DNA of 64,000 nt. Source: Erwinia aphidicola (GTDB lineage Bacteria > Pseudomonadota > Gammaproteobacteria > Enterobacterales > Enterobacteriaceae). Position numbers and translations under genes: made by a program. Below the pieces are notes generated by a model. That model did no database searches, was not told where the DNA came from, and saw only the letters and a program-made list of their open reading frames with translations. Positions 45,288 to 54,787 of the stretch are shown here, piece after piece; position 1 is the stretch's first letter; the number at the start of each line of letters is the position of its first letter. The stretch lies in NCBI RefSeq assembly GCF_014773485.1, contig NZ_JACXBP010000001.1, positions 868,001 through 932,000 on the forward strand, in the 5' to 3' direction.

Positions 45288-45430
45288 AGTTTCCCCGTCC
45301 TTCGTTCATCCCTTTAGTGTGGAGCATTTTAGAGCAAACAGTTTCCGAAATGTGCTTATCTGTATAAGTGACATTGTCACCTGTTGACGATAAATTTTTT
45401 TCATTGATGGCTTTTCCAGCGCTGGCAAAG

Positions 45431-45510
45431 GCTTAAGCGTGTTTAGCTTAAAACTATCCCCCTGATTTTCGGCCTAAAATTTGGCACTTCTCCCGCTTCG
45501 CTGCTATAGA
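45431..45510 (+). promoter_or_regulatory. Promoter region of the OsmU-type operon
   Basis: The 310-bp gap before the operon holds no gene. TTAAGC-N7-GCTTAA (45433-45451) is a perfect inverted repeat. Downstream, TTGGCA (45481) and TATAGA (45505) form a sigma-70 or sigma-S type promoter with an 18-bp spacer, about 85 bp before the first ATG. Confidence 0.45.
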
Positions 45511-45597
45511 TTTTTAGGCGAACTTACCGGGTAAAACGCTAGTAACACATTTAATCATCACTTTTAGTGCTTATCTGCATCCAGGGAGAACCATGAT

Positions 45598-46314
45598 ATG
45601 CAAAATTCCACGCTGTTGCAGCGTGCCTTACTGGCGGTGCTGTTTATCGCCGCTATCGTTGGCCTGCTGGTCTGGGGGCTTGGCGTAGAGACTATTCAGG
45701 CTCGCCGCGTTGATCTGATTTACCTCGGTCAGCAACATATGAAGCTGGTGTTCTGGTCACTGCTGTTTGCGCTGCTGATTGGTATTCCGAGCGGCATTCT
45801 TCTTAGCCGCCCTTTTGCCCGCCGCTGGGCGGAATACGTGATGCAGATCTTTAACGTCGGCAATACCCTGCCGCCGCTGGCGGTACTGGCGCTGGCGATG
45901 GTGGTGATCGGCATTGGCGATCGCCCGGCGATTATCGCACTGTTTCTGGCGTCGCTGCTGCCGATTGTGCGCAACACCTACGCCGGCCTGTGCTCGGTGC
46001 CCGCTTCACTGCTGGAGGCCGCTGACGGCATTGGCATGACGAAAGGCCAGCGCCTGTACCAGGTTGAGCTGCCCAATGCGTGGCCGGTGATGCTGTCCGG
46101 CATTCGCGTGGCGACGGCAATTAACGTCGGCACCGCCCCGCTGGCGTTTCTGATTGGTGCCAGCAGCTACGGCGAGCTGATTTTCCCGGGGATTTACCTG
46201 AATGATTTCCCTACGCTGATCCTTGGCGCTGCCGCCACGGCACTGTTTGCGTTGATCCTGGATATGCTGCTGGCCGGTCTTGGCCGCCTGCTCAGCCCGC
46301 ATACTGCGGCATAA
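45598..46314 (+). CDS. Compatible-solute ABC importer, permease (OsmY of OsmU type)
   Basis: 238 residues with six hydrophobic helices and the ABC permease EAA-like loop [33 protein letters not shown] is typical of the OpuC/ProW permease family. It belongs to the four-gene importer whose order permease, binding protein, permease, ATPase equals the Salmonella OsmU system (osmV-osmW-osmX-osmY, as I recall it) in the same chromosomal region. Imports glycine betaine or choline-O-sulfate type osmoprotectants. The osmY symbol is withheld because E. coli uses it for a different protein. Confidence 0.88.
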   Translation: MQNSTLLQRALLAVLFIAAIVGLLVWGLGVETIQARRVDLIYLGQQHMKLVFWSLLFALLIGIPSGILLSRPFARRWAEYVMQIFNVGNTLPPLAVLALAMVVIGIGDRPAIIALFLASLLPIVRNTYAGLCSVPASLLEAADGIGMTKGQRLYQVELPNAWPVMLSGIRVATAINVGTAPLAFLIGASSYGELIFPGIYLNDFPTLILGAAATALFALILDMLLAGLGRLLSPHTAA

Positions 46315-46333
46315 CAATAATAAGGAGCTGATA

Positions 46334-47254
46334 ATGGCTGATTTCCTGTTTACCCGCTGGCTGCGCCACGGCGCACTGGCGCTGACCGCCTCGCTGGCGC
46401 TGAGCGGCGCGGCTGCGGCGGCACCGCTGGTGATGACCACTAAGAGCTTTACCGAACAGCATATTCTGTCGGCGCTGACCACCCAGTACCTGCGCAAGCA
46501 GGGCTTTGAAGTGGAACCCAAAACCAACATTGCCACCACCATCGCCCGTAACGCAATGATCAACAAGCAGGTCGATATGACCTGGGAATATACCGGTACC
46601 TCGCTGATTATTTTTAACCATATTTCAAAACCTATGCCGCCTGATGAAGCGTATCAGACGGTGAAAAAGCTGGACGCCAGGCTGGGTCTGGTGTGGCTCA
46701 ACCCCGCGCCGATGAACAACACCTACGCCTTCGCCATGAAGCGCGAACGCGCCGACGCCGAGCATATTGATACGATGTCACAAATGGTGGCAAAGCTGGA
46801 GCAGGTGCGCAAAAACGACCCCGACCATAACTGGATGCTGGGCCTTGATCTTGAGTTTGCCGGGCGCTCCGATGGCCTGAAGCCGTTACAGAAAGCCTAC
46901 AGCATGGAGCTGGACCGCCCGCAGATCCGCCAGATGGACCCGGGGCTGGTTTACAACGCCATTCGTGATGGCTTTGTTGATGCCGGTCTGGTGTACACCA
47001 CTGACGGGCGCGTAAAAGGCTTCGATTTGAAAGTGCTGAAGGATGATAAAGGCTTCTTCCCAAGCTATGCGGTAACGCCGGTGGTGACCGAGCAGGCGCT
47101 GAAAGATCATCCGGGGCTGGATACGGCGTTGAATAAGCTGTCGCCGCTGATCACCGATGAGGCAATAACCGAAATGAATAAACGCGTGGATATTGACCAT
47201 CAATCGCCGCAGCAGGTGGCCCGCGATTTCCTGAAATCTCACGGCATGCTCTGA
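46334..47254 (+). CDS. osmX: Compatible-solute ABC importer, binding protein (OsmX)
   Basis: 306 residues from ATG 46334 (AAGGAG upstream); longer frames overlap the permease gene. Signal peptide [16 protein letters not shown], then [20 protein letters not shown], typical of OpuC/ProX-type binding proteins, [20 protein letters not shown] and [20 protein letters not shown]. It captures the osmoprotectant in the periplasm. It starts 20 bp after the permease stop and ends 10 bp before the second permease. Confidence 0.9.
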   Translation: MADFLFTRWLRHGALALTASLALSGAAAAAPLVMTTKSFTEQHILSALTTQYLRKQGFEVEPKTNIATTIARNAMINKQVDMTWEYTGTSLIIFNHISKPMPPDEAYQTVKKLDARLGLVWLNPAPMNNTYAFAMKRERADAEHIDTMSQMVAKLEQVRKNDPDHNWMLGLDLEFAGRSDGLKPLQKAYSMELDRPQIRQMDPGLVYNAIRDGFVDAGLVYTTDGRVKGFDLKVLKDDKGFFPSYAVTPVVTEQALKDHPGLDTALNKLSPLITDEAITEMNKRVDIDHQSPQQVARDFLKSHGML

Positions 47255-47264
47255 GGAGACAGTT

Positions 47265-47912
47265 ATGGATACCCTTCACTACATTATTGATAACTGGGGC
47301 TACCTCGCTTCCCTCACCTTCCAGCATTTATGGCTGGTGGCGCTGGCGGTGGGCTTCGCCATTGTGATTGGCGTGCCGCTCGGCATTCTGATTGTGCGTT
47401 TTAAGTGGCTGGCAACGCCGATATTAGGGCTGGCAACTATCGTGCTGACCATTCCGTCGATTGCGCTGTTTGGCCTGATGATCCCGCTGTTTTCGATGAT
47501 CGGTCAGGGCATCGGCGTACTGCCCGCCGTGACTGCGGTGTTCCTTTACTCGCTGCTGCCGATTGTGCGCAACACGCACACCGCGCTGGAAAACCTGCCG
47601 GATGGGCTGCGTGAAGCCGGGCGCGGTATCGGCATGACGTTCTGGCAGCGCCTGCGCTGGGTGGAGATCCCGATGGCGCTGCCGGTCATCTTCGGCGGTA
47701 TCCGCACGGCGGTGGTGATGAACGTTGGCGTGATGGCGATTGCCGCGATTATCGGCGCGGGCGGCCTTGGCCTGCTGTTGCTGGACGGCATCAGCGGCAG
47801 TGATATCCGTATGCTGATTGCTGGCGCATTAATGATCTGTTTACTGGCTATTATTCTTGACTGGCTGCTGCACCGCCTGCAGCTGGCGCTGACACCTAAG
47901 GGGATTCGATAA
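47265..47912 (+). CDS. osmW: Compatible-solute ABC importer, second permease (OsmW)
   Basis: 215 residues, five to six helices. GVPLGILIVRFKWLATPILG, LPIVRNTHTALENLPDGLRE and AGRGIGMTFWQRLRWVEIPM (EAA loop), then VMAIAAIIGAGGLGLLLLDG, are OpuC permease signatures. It pairs with the first permease to form the membrane channel. Its stop overlaps the ATPase start by one base. Confidence 0.9.
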   Translation: MDTLHYIIDNWGYLASLTFQHLWLVALAVGFAIVIGVPLGILIVRFKWLATPILGLATIVLTIPSIALFGLMIPLFSMIGQGIGVLPAVTAVFLYSLLPIVRNTHTALENLPDGLREAGRGIGMTFWQRLRWVEIPMALPVIFGGIRTAVVMNVGVMAIAAIIGAGGLGLLLLDGISGSDIRMLIAGALMICLLAIILDWLLHRLQLALTPKGIR

Positions 47913-49051
47913 TGATAAAACTGGAAAACCTCACCAAAACCTTTAAGCAGAAAAACGGTAACAGCTTTAACGCCGTTGATAATGTCAGCCTGAACGTGCC
48001 GGAAGGCGAAATGTGCGTCCTGCTCGGCCCTTCCGGCTGCGGCAAAACCACCACGCTGAAGATGATTAACCGCCTGATCCCTTCCAGCAGCGGCAAAATT
48101 CTGATTAACGGCGAGGATACCAGCGGCTTAGACACCGTGACGCTGCGCCGCAATATTGGCTATGTGATCCAGCAGATCGGGCTGTTCCCGAATATGACTA
48201 TCGAAGAGAACATTACCGTGGTGCCGCGTATGCTGGGCTGGGAAAAGCAGCGCTGCAAAGAGCGCGCTCGCGAGCTGATGAGCATGATGGCGCTGGATGC
48301 CAACAAGTTTCTTCACCGCTATCCGCGCGAGATGTCCGGCGGCCAGCAGCAGCGCATTGGGGTAATCCGCGCGCTGGCGGCGGACCCACCGGTGCTGCTG
48401 ATGGATGAGCCGTTCGGTGCGGTCGACCCGATTAACCGCGAAGTGATCCAGAATGAGTTCCTCGAGATGCAGCGCCAGCTGAAGAAAACCGTGATGTTGG
48501 TCAGCCACGATATCGATGAGGCGCTGAAGCTCGGTGACCGTATTGCCGTGTTCGGCCAGGGAAAAATCGTGCAGTGCGCCAGCCCGGATGAGCTGCTGGC
48601 AAAACCGGCTAACGAGTTTATCGGGTCGTTTGTTGGCCAGGACCGCACGCTGAAGCGGCTGCTGCTGGTGCAGGCGGGCGATGTTACCGATCGGCAGCCT
48701 ACGCTTACCGTGCAAAAATCCACGCCGCTGGCAGAAGCGTTCGGCATGATGGATGACAACGATTTACGTTCAATCACCGTGGTGGATAACGACGGCAAAC
48801 CGCTGGGCTTTGTGAAACGTCGCGAGGCGCGCGCTGCCAGCGGCGTCTGTGCCGATATGCTGCACAAGTTTACCGTCACCGGCAAGGCGGAAGAGAACCT
48901 GCGCGTGGTGCTGTCAAAGCTGTACGAGCACAATCTGGTCTGGATGCCGATCGTCGATGAAGACGGCCGCTACAGCGGGGAGATTTCGCAGGATTATATT
49001 GCGGATTACCTCAGTTCAGGCCGTACCCGCCGCGTACTGAACGTTAGCTAA
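47912..49051 (+). CDS. osmV: Compatible-solute ABC importer, ATPase with CBS domains (OsmV)
   Basis: 379 residues. Walker A is LLGPSGCGKTTT (about residues 36-45), the signature is MSGGQQQRIGVIRAL, Walker B is VLLMDEPFGAVDP, and the switch His is in LVSHDIDEALKL. The C-terminal 110 residues are two CBS motifs (LAEAFGMMDDNDLRSITVVD; VVLSKLYEHNLVWMPIVDED), the ionic-strength sensor of OpuA/ProV-type importers, although the second CBS ends early. Last gene of the operon, followed by REP palindromes. Confidence 0.92.
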   Translation: MIKLENLTKTFKQKNGNSFNAVDNVSLNVPEGEMCVLLGPSGCGKTTTLKMINRLIPSSSGKILINGEDTSGLDTVTLRRNIGYVIQQIGLFPNMTIEENITVVPRMLGWEKQRCKERARELMSMMALDANKFLHRYPREMSGGQQQRIGVIRALAADPPVLLMDEPFGAVDPINREVIQNEFLEMQRQLKKTVMLVSHDIDEALKLGDRIAVFGQGKIVQCASPDELLAKPANEFIGSFVGQDRTLKRLLLVQAGDVTDRQPTLTVQKSTPLAEAFGMMDDNDLRSITVVDNDGKPLGFVKRREARAASGVCADMLHKFTVTGKAEENLRVVLSKLYEHNLVWMPIVDEDGRYSGEISQDYIADYLSSGRTRRVLNVS

Positions 49052-49059
49052 TCATCTGG

Positions 49060-49156
49060 GTAGGGGTCAGGCATGCCTGACCCCAAAAGATTCGGAGCCG
49101 ATCAGGCATGCCCGCCCCCCAGGATTCGGAATGGGGCAGGCATGCCTGCCCCCTAC
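49060..49156. repeat. Three REP-like palindromes
   Basis: Copies at 49060-49084 (GTAGGGGTCAGGCATGCCTG then ACCCC), 49094-49120 (degenerate, with ATCAGGCATGCCCG) and 49133-49156 (GGGGCAGGCATGCCTGCCCC then CTAC). They lie in the gap between convergent osmV and bioD2. Confidence 0.8.
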
Positions 49157-49175
49157 GATGTTGCTGCCTAATCTT

Positions 49176-49841
49176 CTACAGCTTTAGCGCGCTTAAATCG
49201 AGATAGTGCGCCAGCTCGCGCGTTTCGGCTCGCGGCAGATACGGCAGCTCCCCCAGCAGCGGCGCCGGGATCTTATCCCTCAGCACGTCGATAATTTGCG
49301 CATAGTGCGCCAGCCCCGGATTTATCCGGTTGGCAACCCAGCCCAGCAGCGGCAATCCATCATTCACTACCGCCTGCGCCGTCAGCAGCGCATGGCTGAT
49401 GCAGCCCAGCTTGATCCCCACCACCAGTACCACCGGCAGCTGTTCCTGCACCGCCCATTCCGATAACGGACGCAAATCGTTCATCAGGCTGCGCCAGCCG
49501 CCCGTCCCTTCCACCACGGTGTAATCCGCCTGCCCGTCCAGTGCCCTCAGCCCATGGCTGAGCGTGGCGTAATCAATCGGCGTGCGGCTGGTGCTGATTT
49601 CATCTTCCAGCAAGGTGACCGGGTTAATCGCCTGGTACGGCAGTAGAATCGATGATGAAGCCTGCAGAACCAGCGCATCTTTATTGCGCGGCCCCTCTTC
49701 CGTCTGCTGGCTGCTTTTAGCCACAGGTTTATAGCCTACGGCCTGTTTACCCTGCGCTGCCAGCTTCTGTAGCAGCGCGCGGGACACCACCGTTTTGCCG
49801 ACTTCTGTATCGGTTCCGGTAACAAATAGACGTTTCAACAT
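49176..49841 (-). CDS. bioD2: Dethiobiotin synthetase BioD2
   Basis: 221 residues from ATG 49841 (MLKRLFVTGTDTEVGKTVVS), matching E. coli BioD2 (YnfK); the 13-codon extension is rejected. P-loop GTDTEVGKT, GYKPVAKSSQQTEEG, and VVEGTGGWRSLMNDLRPLSE. It would close the ureido ring of dethiobiotin using ATP and CO2; in E. coli this paralogue has little role beside BioD1. It lies immediately downstream of mlc on the same strand, as in E. coli. Confidence 0.94.
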   Translation of the reverse strand: MLKRLFVTGTDTEVGKTVVSRALLQKLAAQGKQAVGYKPVAKSSQQTEEGPRNKDALVLQASSSILLPYQAINPVTLLEDEISTSRTPIDYATLSHGLRALDGQADYTVVEGTGGWRSLMNDLRPLSEWAVQEQLPVVLVVGIKLGCISHALLTAQAVVNDGLPLLGWVANRINPGLAHYAQIIDVLRDKIPAPLLGELPYLPRAETRELAHYLDLSALKL

Positions 49842-49962
49842 GAATGGCTCCGGCAGGCCCTGTCTGTCCAGGGTAATCATTTTCGTACTTTACAAGTGAG
49901 CGAAAATTGTAGGGCAGTACAGCCCGCCGGAGATTGCGTTAGCGCAAGATTTAGTGGATTTA

Positions 49963-51180
49963 TCAGCCCTGTAGCAGCTTGATTAATAACGAACCGTTAT
50001 ACAGCGCATCTTTGACCAGCGCGGCGCCCGGCATGGTGCCGAGATTAACAAACTCGGTTGGCTCAACCTGTAAGTCAGCGCTGTAGCGGGGTAGCGCCTG
50101 CTGGCGAATGCAGGTGGCGATAGCGGGGAACAGCACGCTCTGGGCACGATTAAGCGGGGAACCGATAAGAATTTTTTGAGGATGGAACAGATTAACCATA
50201 ATGGCCACAATGCGCCCCACGCTGCTACCGACCCCGGCGATGACATCGCAGGCCAGCTGATCGCCAGCCAGCGCCGCGTCGCACAGCGCATCAATCGTCA
50301 GAGGCTGATTATGCAGCGTTGAGCTCATCGACGCCTGCATGCGCTGCGCGGCCAGCTCCAGCATGCTGTCGATACTGGCCACGGTTTCCAGGCAGCCGTG
50401 ATTGCCGCAGTAGCAGCGCTTGCCCCACGGATCGACCTGCGTGTGGCCAATTTCCACCAGCGTACTGCTGCCACCGTGCAGCAACCGGCCACCGGTAATC
50501 ACACCGGCGCCAACATGATGGTCAATCACCACCTGCAGGACATCGCTGGCATCGCGCGAGGCGCCAAACAGCGACTCCGCCATGGTCCAGGCGCAGATGT
50601 CGTGCTGGATATAGACCGGCAGCCCGGTGCGCTTCGCCAGTTCTGGCCCCAGCGGCATATCATCAACCTGATAAAACGGCATGCGGTGCACAATGCCGGA
50701 CTGGCTGTTCATAATTCCGGGCAGCGTAATGGCGATAGCGGTAAGGCGTTCCAGCTTGTGCTGGTGATCGATAAAGAACCGATCGATGAGCTGGATGATG
50801 CGCATCAGCAGCGGCTGGTCAGCCTCGGCAGGCAGCGGAAACTGCTGCTCCACCACCATTTTGCTGCTGAGATCGCGCAGCGCGAGCGTGATTTCGCCGT
50901 TGCCAATGCGGGCAGAGAGATAGTGCCAGGCCTGGGTGTCCAGCACCAGGCCAACCGCCGGACGGCCACGGCTGCCCGGCTCCTGAAACTCGGTTTCCTG
51001 TACCAGATGAGCTTCCAGCATTTCGCGCACAATTTTGGTAATACTGGCCGGGGCCAGCTGAGCTTTTTTGGACAGCTCAATCCGCGAGATGGGCCCAAAC
51101 CTGTCGATCAGTCGGTACACCGCTCCGGCATTAGTCTGTTTTATCTGATCGATATGACCAGGCTGACTATCCGCAATCAC
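49963..51180 (-). CDS. mlc: ROK-family repressor Mlc
   Basis: 405 residues; start GTG, as in E. coli mlc. The helix-turn-helix is in GPISRIELSKKAQLAPASIT (residues about 29-48), followed by KIVREMLEAHLVQE. The ROK zinc motif is CYCGNHGCLE at about residues 257-266. It controls ptsG, manXYZ, malT and other sugar genes and is inactivated by binding EIICB-Glc. It retains the sequence HMGxG-like segments of the glucokinase fold but acts as a repressor. Neighbours bioD2 and ynfL match E. coli order. Confidence 0.95.
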   Translation of the reverse strand: MIADSQPGHIDQIKQTNAGAVYRLIDRFGPISRIELSKKAQLAPASITKIVREMLEAHLVQETEFQEPGSRGRPAVGLVLDTQAWHYLSARIGNGEITLALRDLSSKMVVEQQFPLPAEADQPLLMRIIQLIDRFFIDHQHKLERLTAIAITLPGIMNSQSGIVHRMPFYQVDDMPLGPELAKRTGLPVYIQHDICAWTMAESLFGASRDASDVLQVVIDHHVGAGVITGGRLLHGGSSTLVEIGHTQVDPWGKRCYCGNHGCLETVASIDSMLELAAQRMQASMSSTLHNQPLTIDALCDAALAGDQLACDVIAGVGSSVGRIVAIMVNLFHPQKILIGSPLNRAQSVLFPAIATCIRQQALPRYSADLQVEPTEFVNLGTMPGAALVKDALYNGSLLIKLLQG

Positions 51181-51349
51181 ACCCCACTCCTGATTATTAC
51201 CTGCCCGTCACAGCCGAAATGCGACCGAAAGAAGCACTTATTTTCACGCTTCAAAATAAAGCCATCTGTGCATGGTGAAACACTTATCAGATGGCGTCAA
51301 ATATTTGATTCGATATGTGATTTACAGCACATAAACCAGCGCCATGCGC

Positions 51350-52261
51350 TCATGTTTTCTGCGAAAAAGAGCCTTCCTGGCGCAGGAGCAGTGACATCAT
51401 CGCTGCCGTCACCGCCGGAATTTCCCGCTGTTTCGACCACACCAACCACACTTCAGACTGCGCGTCCTGCTCCTCCAGTGGGATCCACACCACATCGCTT
51501 AGCCGCACGCGGTGAAACGAGGCGGGTAAAATAGAGACGCCCAGCCCGCTAGAGACCAGTCCGATGATCGTCATGGCTTCCCCCACCTCCTGGGCAATGT
51601 TTGGCTGGATCTGATAGCGGCGCAGCAGCTCCAGCACCTCGCTATAGAGTGCCGTGCCGACGCTGGGGTCAAAAAAGACAAACGCTTCCTGCGCCAGATC
51701 GCTAAGCGCAATTTTCTGCCGTGTTGCCAGACGGTGAGCGCGGTGAACCAGCGCGTACATCGGCTCACGCAGCAACAGCTGATGGTTGAGATTGTCCGGC
51801 AGATCGGTATTGCGCATCACGCCCAGATCCAGCCGTCCGTCGCTGAGCGGCGCCAGCTGCTGGCGGGTGTTGATCTCCTGCATCTGCACGTGCACGGCGG
51901 GAAAGCGCTGGCGGAAGTTGAACAGCGCATCGGAAACGGCGGTAATAAACGGCGCGGAGGAGGTAAAACCAATGCGTAGTTCGCCTTCATCCCCGCGATG
52001 CAGCCTGGCGGCTTTTTCCGCGGCCTTGGTCACGTTGAGCATAATCTGGCGCGCATCGAGCAGAAACTGCTGCCCGGCGGCGGTCAGCTGCACGCTGCGA
52101 TTGGTGCGCGCCAACAGGCGCGCACCAATCTCCTGCTCCAGCAGTTGGATCTGCTGGCTCAGCGGCGGCTGCGAGATATTCAGGCGCGTGGCTGCGCGGC
52201 CAAAGTGCAGCTCTTCAGCAACGGCAATAAAGTAGCGCAGATGACGGAGTTCGATATTCAT
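51350..52261 (-). CDS. ynfL: LysR-family regulator YnfL
   Basis: 303 residues. The N-terminal winged helix reads MNIELRHLRYFIAVAEELHF, GRAATRLNISQPPLSQQIQL and LEQEIGARLLARTNRSVQLT. The remainder is a LysR substrate domain (LRIGFTSSAPFITAVSDALF). Divergent from ynfM with a 115-bp intergenic region, as in E. coli, and probably regulates that transporter (inference). Confidence 0.92.
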   Translation of the reverse strand: MNIELRHLRYFIAVAEELHFGRAATRLNISQPPLSQQIQLLEQEIGARLLARTNRSVQLTAAGQQFLLDARQIMLNVTKAAEKAARLHRGDEGELRIGFTSSAPFITAVSDALFNFRQRFPAVHVQMQEINTRQQLAPLSDGRLDLGVMRNTDLPDNLNHQLLLREPMYALVHRAHRLATRQKIALSDLAQEAFVFFDPSVGTALYSEVLELLRRYQIQPNIAQEVGEAMTIIGLVSSGLGVSILPASFHRVRLSDVVWIPLEEQDAQSEVWLVWSKQREIPAVTAAMMSLLLRQEGSFSQKT

Positions 52262-52376
52262 ACTTTAAACATATCATTTTATATTATTAATATATTAGAC
52301 ATCATAATCCGCATTTCTTACCCTTGACAACGTGATACCTCAAATTGACTACTCAAAATAAAAAAAAGGAATAGAA

Positions 52377-53645
52377 GTGAACCGCTCATCCTCTGCCGTT
52401 GCGGCGCCAGACCGCGCTGAACGAGCCTCCTCCCCCGCTGATGTCCAGGGCAAAGCCAGCAAAGAGCTGTATATCAAACGCGGTACGCCGCAGTTTATGC
52501 GCGTGACGCTGGCGCTGTTCTCTGCCGGTTTGGCAACTTTTGCTCTGCTGTACTGCGTGCAGCCAATCCTGCCCGTTCTGTCGCAGGAGTTTGGTGTTTC
52601 TCCTGCGGCCAGCAGTATCTCCCTGTCGATCTCCACCGGGCTGCTGGCGCTCGGCCTGCTGATTACCGGCCCGCTGTCTGATGCGATTGGCCGCAAGCCG
52701 GTGATGGTTACCGCCCTGATGCTGGCGGCGATCTGTACGCTGCTTTCCGCCACCATGACCAGCTGGCACGGTATTTTGCTGATGCGGGCGCTAATTGGCC
52801 TGTCGCTGAGCGGTGTGGCAGCGGTCGGAATGACCTACCTCAGCGAGGAGATCCATCCGAGCATGGTGGCGTTCTCCATGGGGTTGTATATCAGCGGTAA
52901 CTCCATCGGTGGGATGAGCGGTCGCCTGCTGAGCGGGGTGATTACCGACTTCAGCAGCTGGCGTGTGGCGGTAATGGTTATCGGCTGTTTTGCCCTGGCT
53001 TCGGCGCTGATGTTCTGGAAGATCCTGCCGGCCTCGCGCCATTTCCGCCCGGCCTCGCTTAAGCCGCGCAGCCTGCTGATCAACTTCCGCCTGCACTGGC
53101 GAGATAGCGGCCTGCCGCTGCTGTTCGCCGAAGGTTTCCTGCTGATGGGGGCGTTCGTTACTCTGTTTAACTATATTGGCTACCGCCTGCTCTCTGCACC
53201 TTTTTCGCTCAGTCAGGCGGTTGTCGGGCTGCTGTCGGTGGTCTACCTGACCGGGTCGTGGAGTTCGCCGAAGGCGGGTGCAATGACGGCAAAGTATGGT
53301 CGCGCCCCGGTGCTGCTCTTCTCCACCGCCATTATGCTGATCGGGTTACTGATTACCCTGACCAACAATATCTGGCTGATTCTGGCCGGGATGATGCTCT
53401 TCACCGCCGGATTCTTTGCTGCACACTCGGTAGCCAGCGGCTGGATTGGACCACGCGCCCGCCGCGCTAAGGGTCAGGCTTCTTCGCTGTATTTGTTCAG
53501 TTATTACCTTGGCTCCAGCGTAGCGGGTACGCTCGGCGGCGTGTTCTGGCATAACTTCGGCTGGCACGGGATTACCGCATTTATCGCTGCGCTGCTGGTG
53601 ATGGCGCTACTGGTAGGAACACGGCTGCACGGTAAGCGGCTGTAG
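52377..53645 (+). CDS. ynfM: MFS transporter YnfM
   Basis: 422 residues, GTG start with AAGGAATAGAA upstream. It matches E. coli YnfM over the membrane domain (IKRGTPQFMRVTLALFSAGL, ATFALLYCVQPILPVLSQEF, GPLSDAIGRKPVMVTALML, ending GVFWHNFGWHGITAFIAA). It has twelve helices and the arabinose-efflux-like family pattern. The N-terminal 35 residues are Ala/Ser/Glu-rich and poorly conserved. Presumed exporter; substrate unknown. Likely controlled by divergent YnfL. Confidence 0.92.
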   Translation: MNRSSSAVAAPDRAERASSPADVQGKASKELYIKRGTPQFMRVTLALFSAGLATFALLYCVQPILPVLSQEFGVSPAASSISLSISTGLLALGLLITGPLSDAIGRKPVMVTALMLAAICTLLSATMTSWHGILLMRALIGLSLSGVAAVGMTYLSEEIHPSMVAFSMGLYISGNSIGGMSGRLLSGVITDFSSWRVAVMVIGCFALASALMFWKILPASRHFRPASLKPRSLLINFRLHWRDSGLPLLFAEGFLLMGAFVTLFNYIGYRLLSAPFSLSQAVVGLLSVVYLTGSWSSPKAGAMTAKYGRAPVLLFSTAIMLIGLLITLTNNIWLILAGMMLFTAGFFAAHSVASGWIGPRARRAKGQASSLYLFSYYLGSSVAGTLGGVFWHNFGWHGITAFIAALLVMALLVGTRLHGKRL

Positions 53646-53651
53646 CGGTTT

Positions 53652-53758
53652 GATGGCGGGCGAGGCATGCCATCGCCCCTACGACAACATCTGACGGGCG
53701 AGGCACGCCATCGCCCCTAATCGCCATGACCGTAGGGGTCGGGCATGCCCGACCCTAC
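53652..53758. repeat. Three REP-like palindromes upstream of the Ter site
   Basis: Copies at 53652-53682 (GATGGCGGGCGAGGCATGCC then ATCGCCCCTAC), 53695-53719 (GGGCGAGGCACGCCATCGCC form) and 53732-53758 (GTAGGGGTCGGGCATGCCCG then ACCCTAC). Two neighbouring copies are nearly identical direct repeats, about 40 bp apart. They separate ynfM from the tus control region. Confidence 0.78.
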
Positions 53759-53813
53759 AGACGACATTGGCACCTTTGCCGATGTTCATCTCCGTTATTG
53801 TCTGTTATATTCC

Positions 53814-53836
53814 AAAGGTATGTTGTAACTAATAGA
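53814..53836 (+). other. Replication termination (Ter) site in the tus promoter
   Basis: AAAGGTATGTTGTAACTAAT matches E. coli TerB (AAGTATGTTGTAACTAAAG) through the core GTATGTTGTAACTA. The G before TATG (53818) corresponds to the lock-forming G-C(6) pair. It sits 8-30 bp upstream of the tus ATG, as TerB does, so Tus would both stop forks and repress its own gene. From the orientation, forks moving rightward in window coordinates would be blocked. Confidence 0.88.
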
Positions 53837-53843
53837 GAGAGTT

Positions 53844-54773
53844 ATGAGCCGTTATGATGCCGTTGATAGGCTACACCGCTGTGTCGCGCAGCTGGAGCAG
53901 GAGCTGGATACCTTGCAGCATCAACTGCTGGATTTGCGCCTGCTGGCGGCCAGGGTTTTTGAACTGCCCGCCGTGGAAAAAGGCAAGGAGCACGATCCGC
54001 TGACTGAGATTGCGGTGGAGCAGCTGGTCGGTCAGCCCGCCCTGCAGCGGGCCCTCAGCCACTTCTGCCGCCTGTTTATGCAGCATCAGTCAGAAAAAAT
54101 AAGCACCAAGGCCGCGGTACGCCTGCCGGGCGCAATCTGCGTGGAAACGGACGCTGAGCAGAGTGCCCTGTTACAACAGCAGGTCGCCACTATCAATCAG
54201 CTCAAACAGCAGCTGGAGCAGATTATCACCGTAGAGTCGGGCCTGCCGCCCGAGGAGCGCTTCGAGTTTGTGCATACCCACCTGCGCGGCCTGATCACGC
54301 TGAATGCCTACCGTTCGATCGCCCTGCTCGACGCGCCGGATTCAGTGCGCTTTGGCTGGGCAAATAAGCACATTATCAAGAACGTCAGCCGTGAAGAGAT
54401 GCTTGAGAAGCTGAATAAAAGCCTGCAGGCCGGGCGCGCGGTGGCCCCGTGGACGCGTGAGCAGTGGGCAGAACGCGTGGCGGATGAGATTGAAGCGATT
54501 AAGTCGCTGCCGGCTCATGCCGCGCTGAAGATTAAACGCCCGGTGAAAGTGCAGCCCATTGCGCGCGTGTGGGATAGCCAACAGCAGAAGCAGACGCAGC
54601 TGGCCTGCCCTTCGCCGCTGCTGGTGATGTGCCCGGATGCGAACAGCGTGCCGAAGCTGGGTGAGCTGCTGAATTATGATGCCGGGAAAGTCACGCATCG
54701 CTATAAGCCGGAGGCGCAACCGCTGTATCTGCTGATCCCGCGGCTGCATTTGTACAGCGATCGGTTAGTTTGA
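53844..54773 (+). CDS. tus: DNA replication terminus-binding protein Tus
   Basis: 309 residues, exactly the E. coli Tus length. Conserved stretches include ARVFELPAVEKGKEHDPLTE, RFGWANKHIIKNVSREEM, ALKIKRPVKVQPIARVW (the beta strands and helices that grip Ter) and LIPRLHLYSDRLV at the C-terminus. It binds Ter sites as a monomer and blocks replisomes arriving from one side. The first 100 residues diverge more. Autoregulated through the Ter site overlapping its promoter. Convergent with fumC, as in E. coli. Confidence 0.96.
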   Translation: MSRYDAVDRLHRCVAQLEQELDTLQHQLLDLRLLAARVFELPAVEKGKEHDPLTEIAVEQLVGQPALQRALSHFCRLFMQHQSEKISTKAAVRLPGAICVETDAEQSALLQQQVATINQLKQQLEQIITVESGLPPEERFEFVHTHLRGLITLNAYRSIALLDAPDSVRFGWANKHIIKNVSREEMLEKLNKSLQAGRAVAPWTREQWAERVADEIEAIKSLPAHAALKIKRPVKVQPIARVWDSQQQKQTQLACPSPLLVMCPDANSVPKLGELLNYDAGKVTHRYKPEAQPLYLLIPRLHLYSDRLV

Positions 54774-54787
54774 ATGACGATTGCTGC

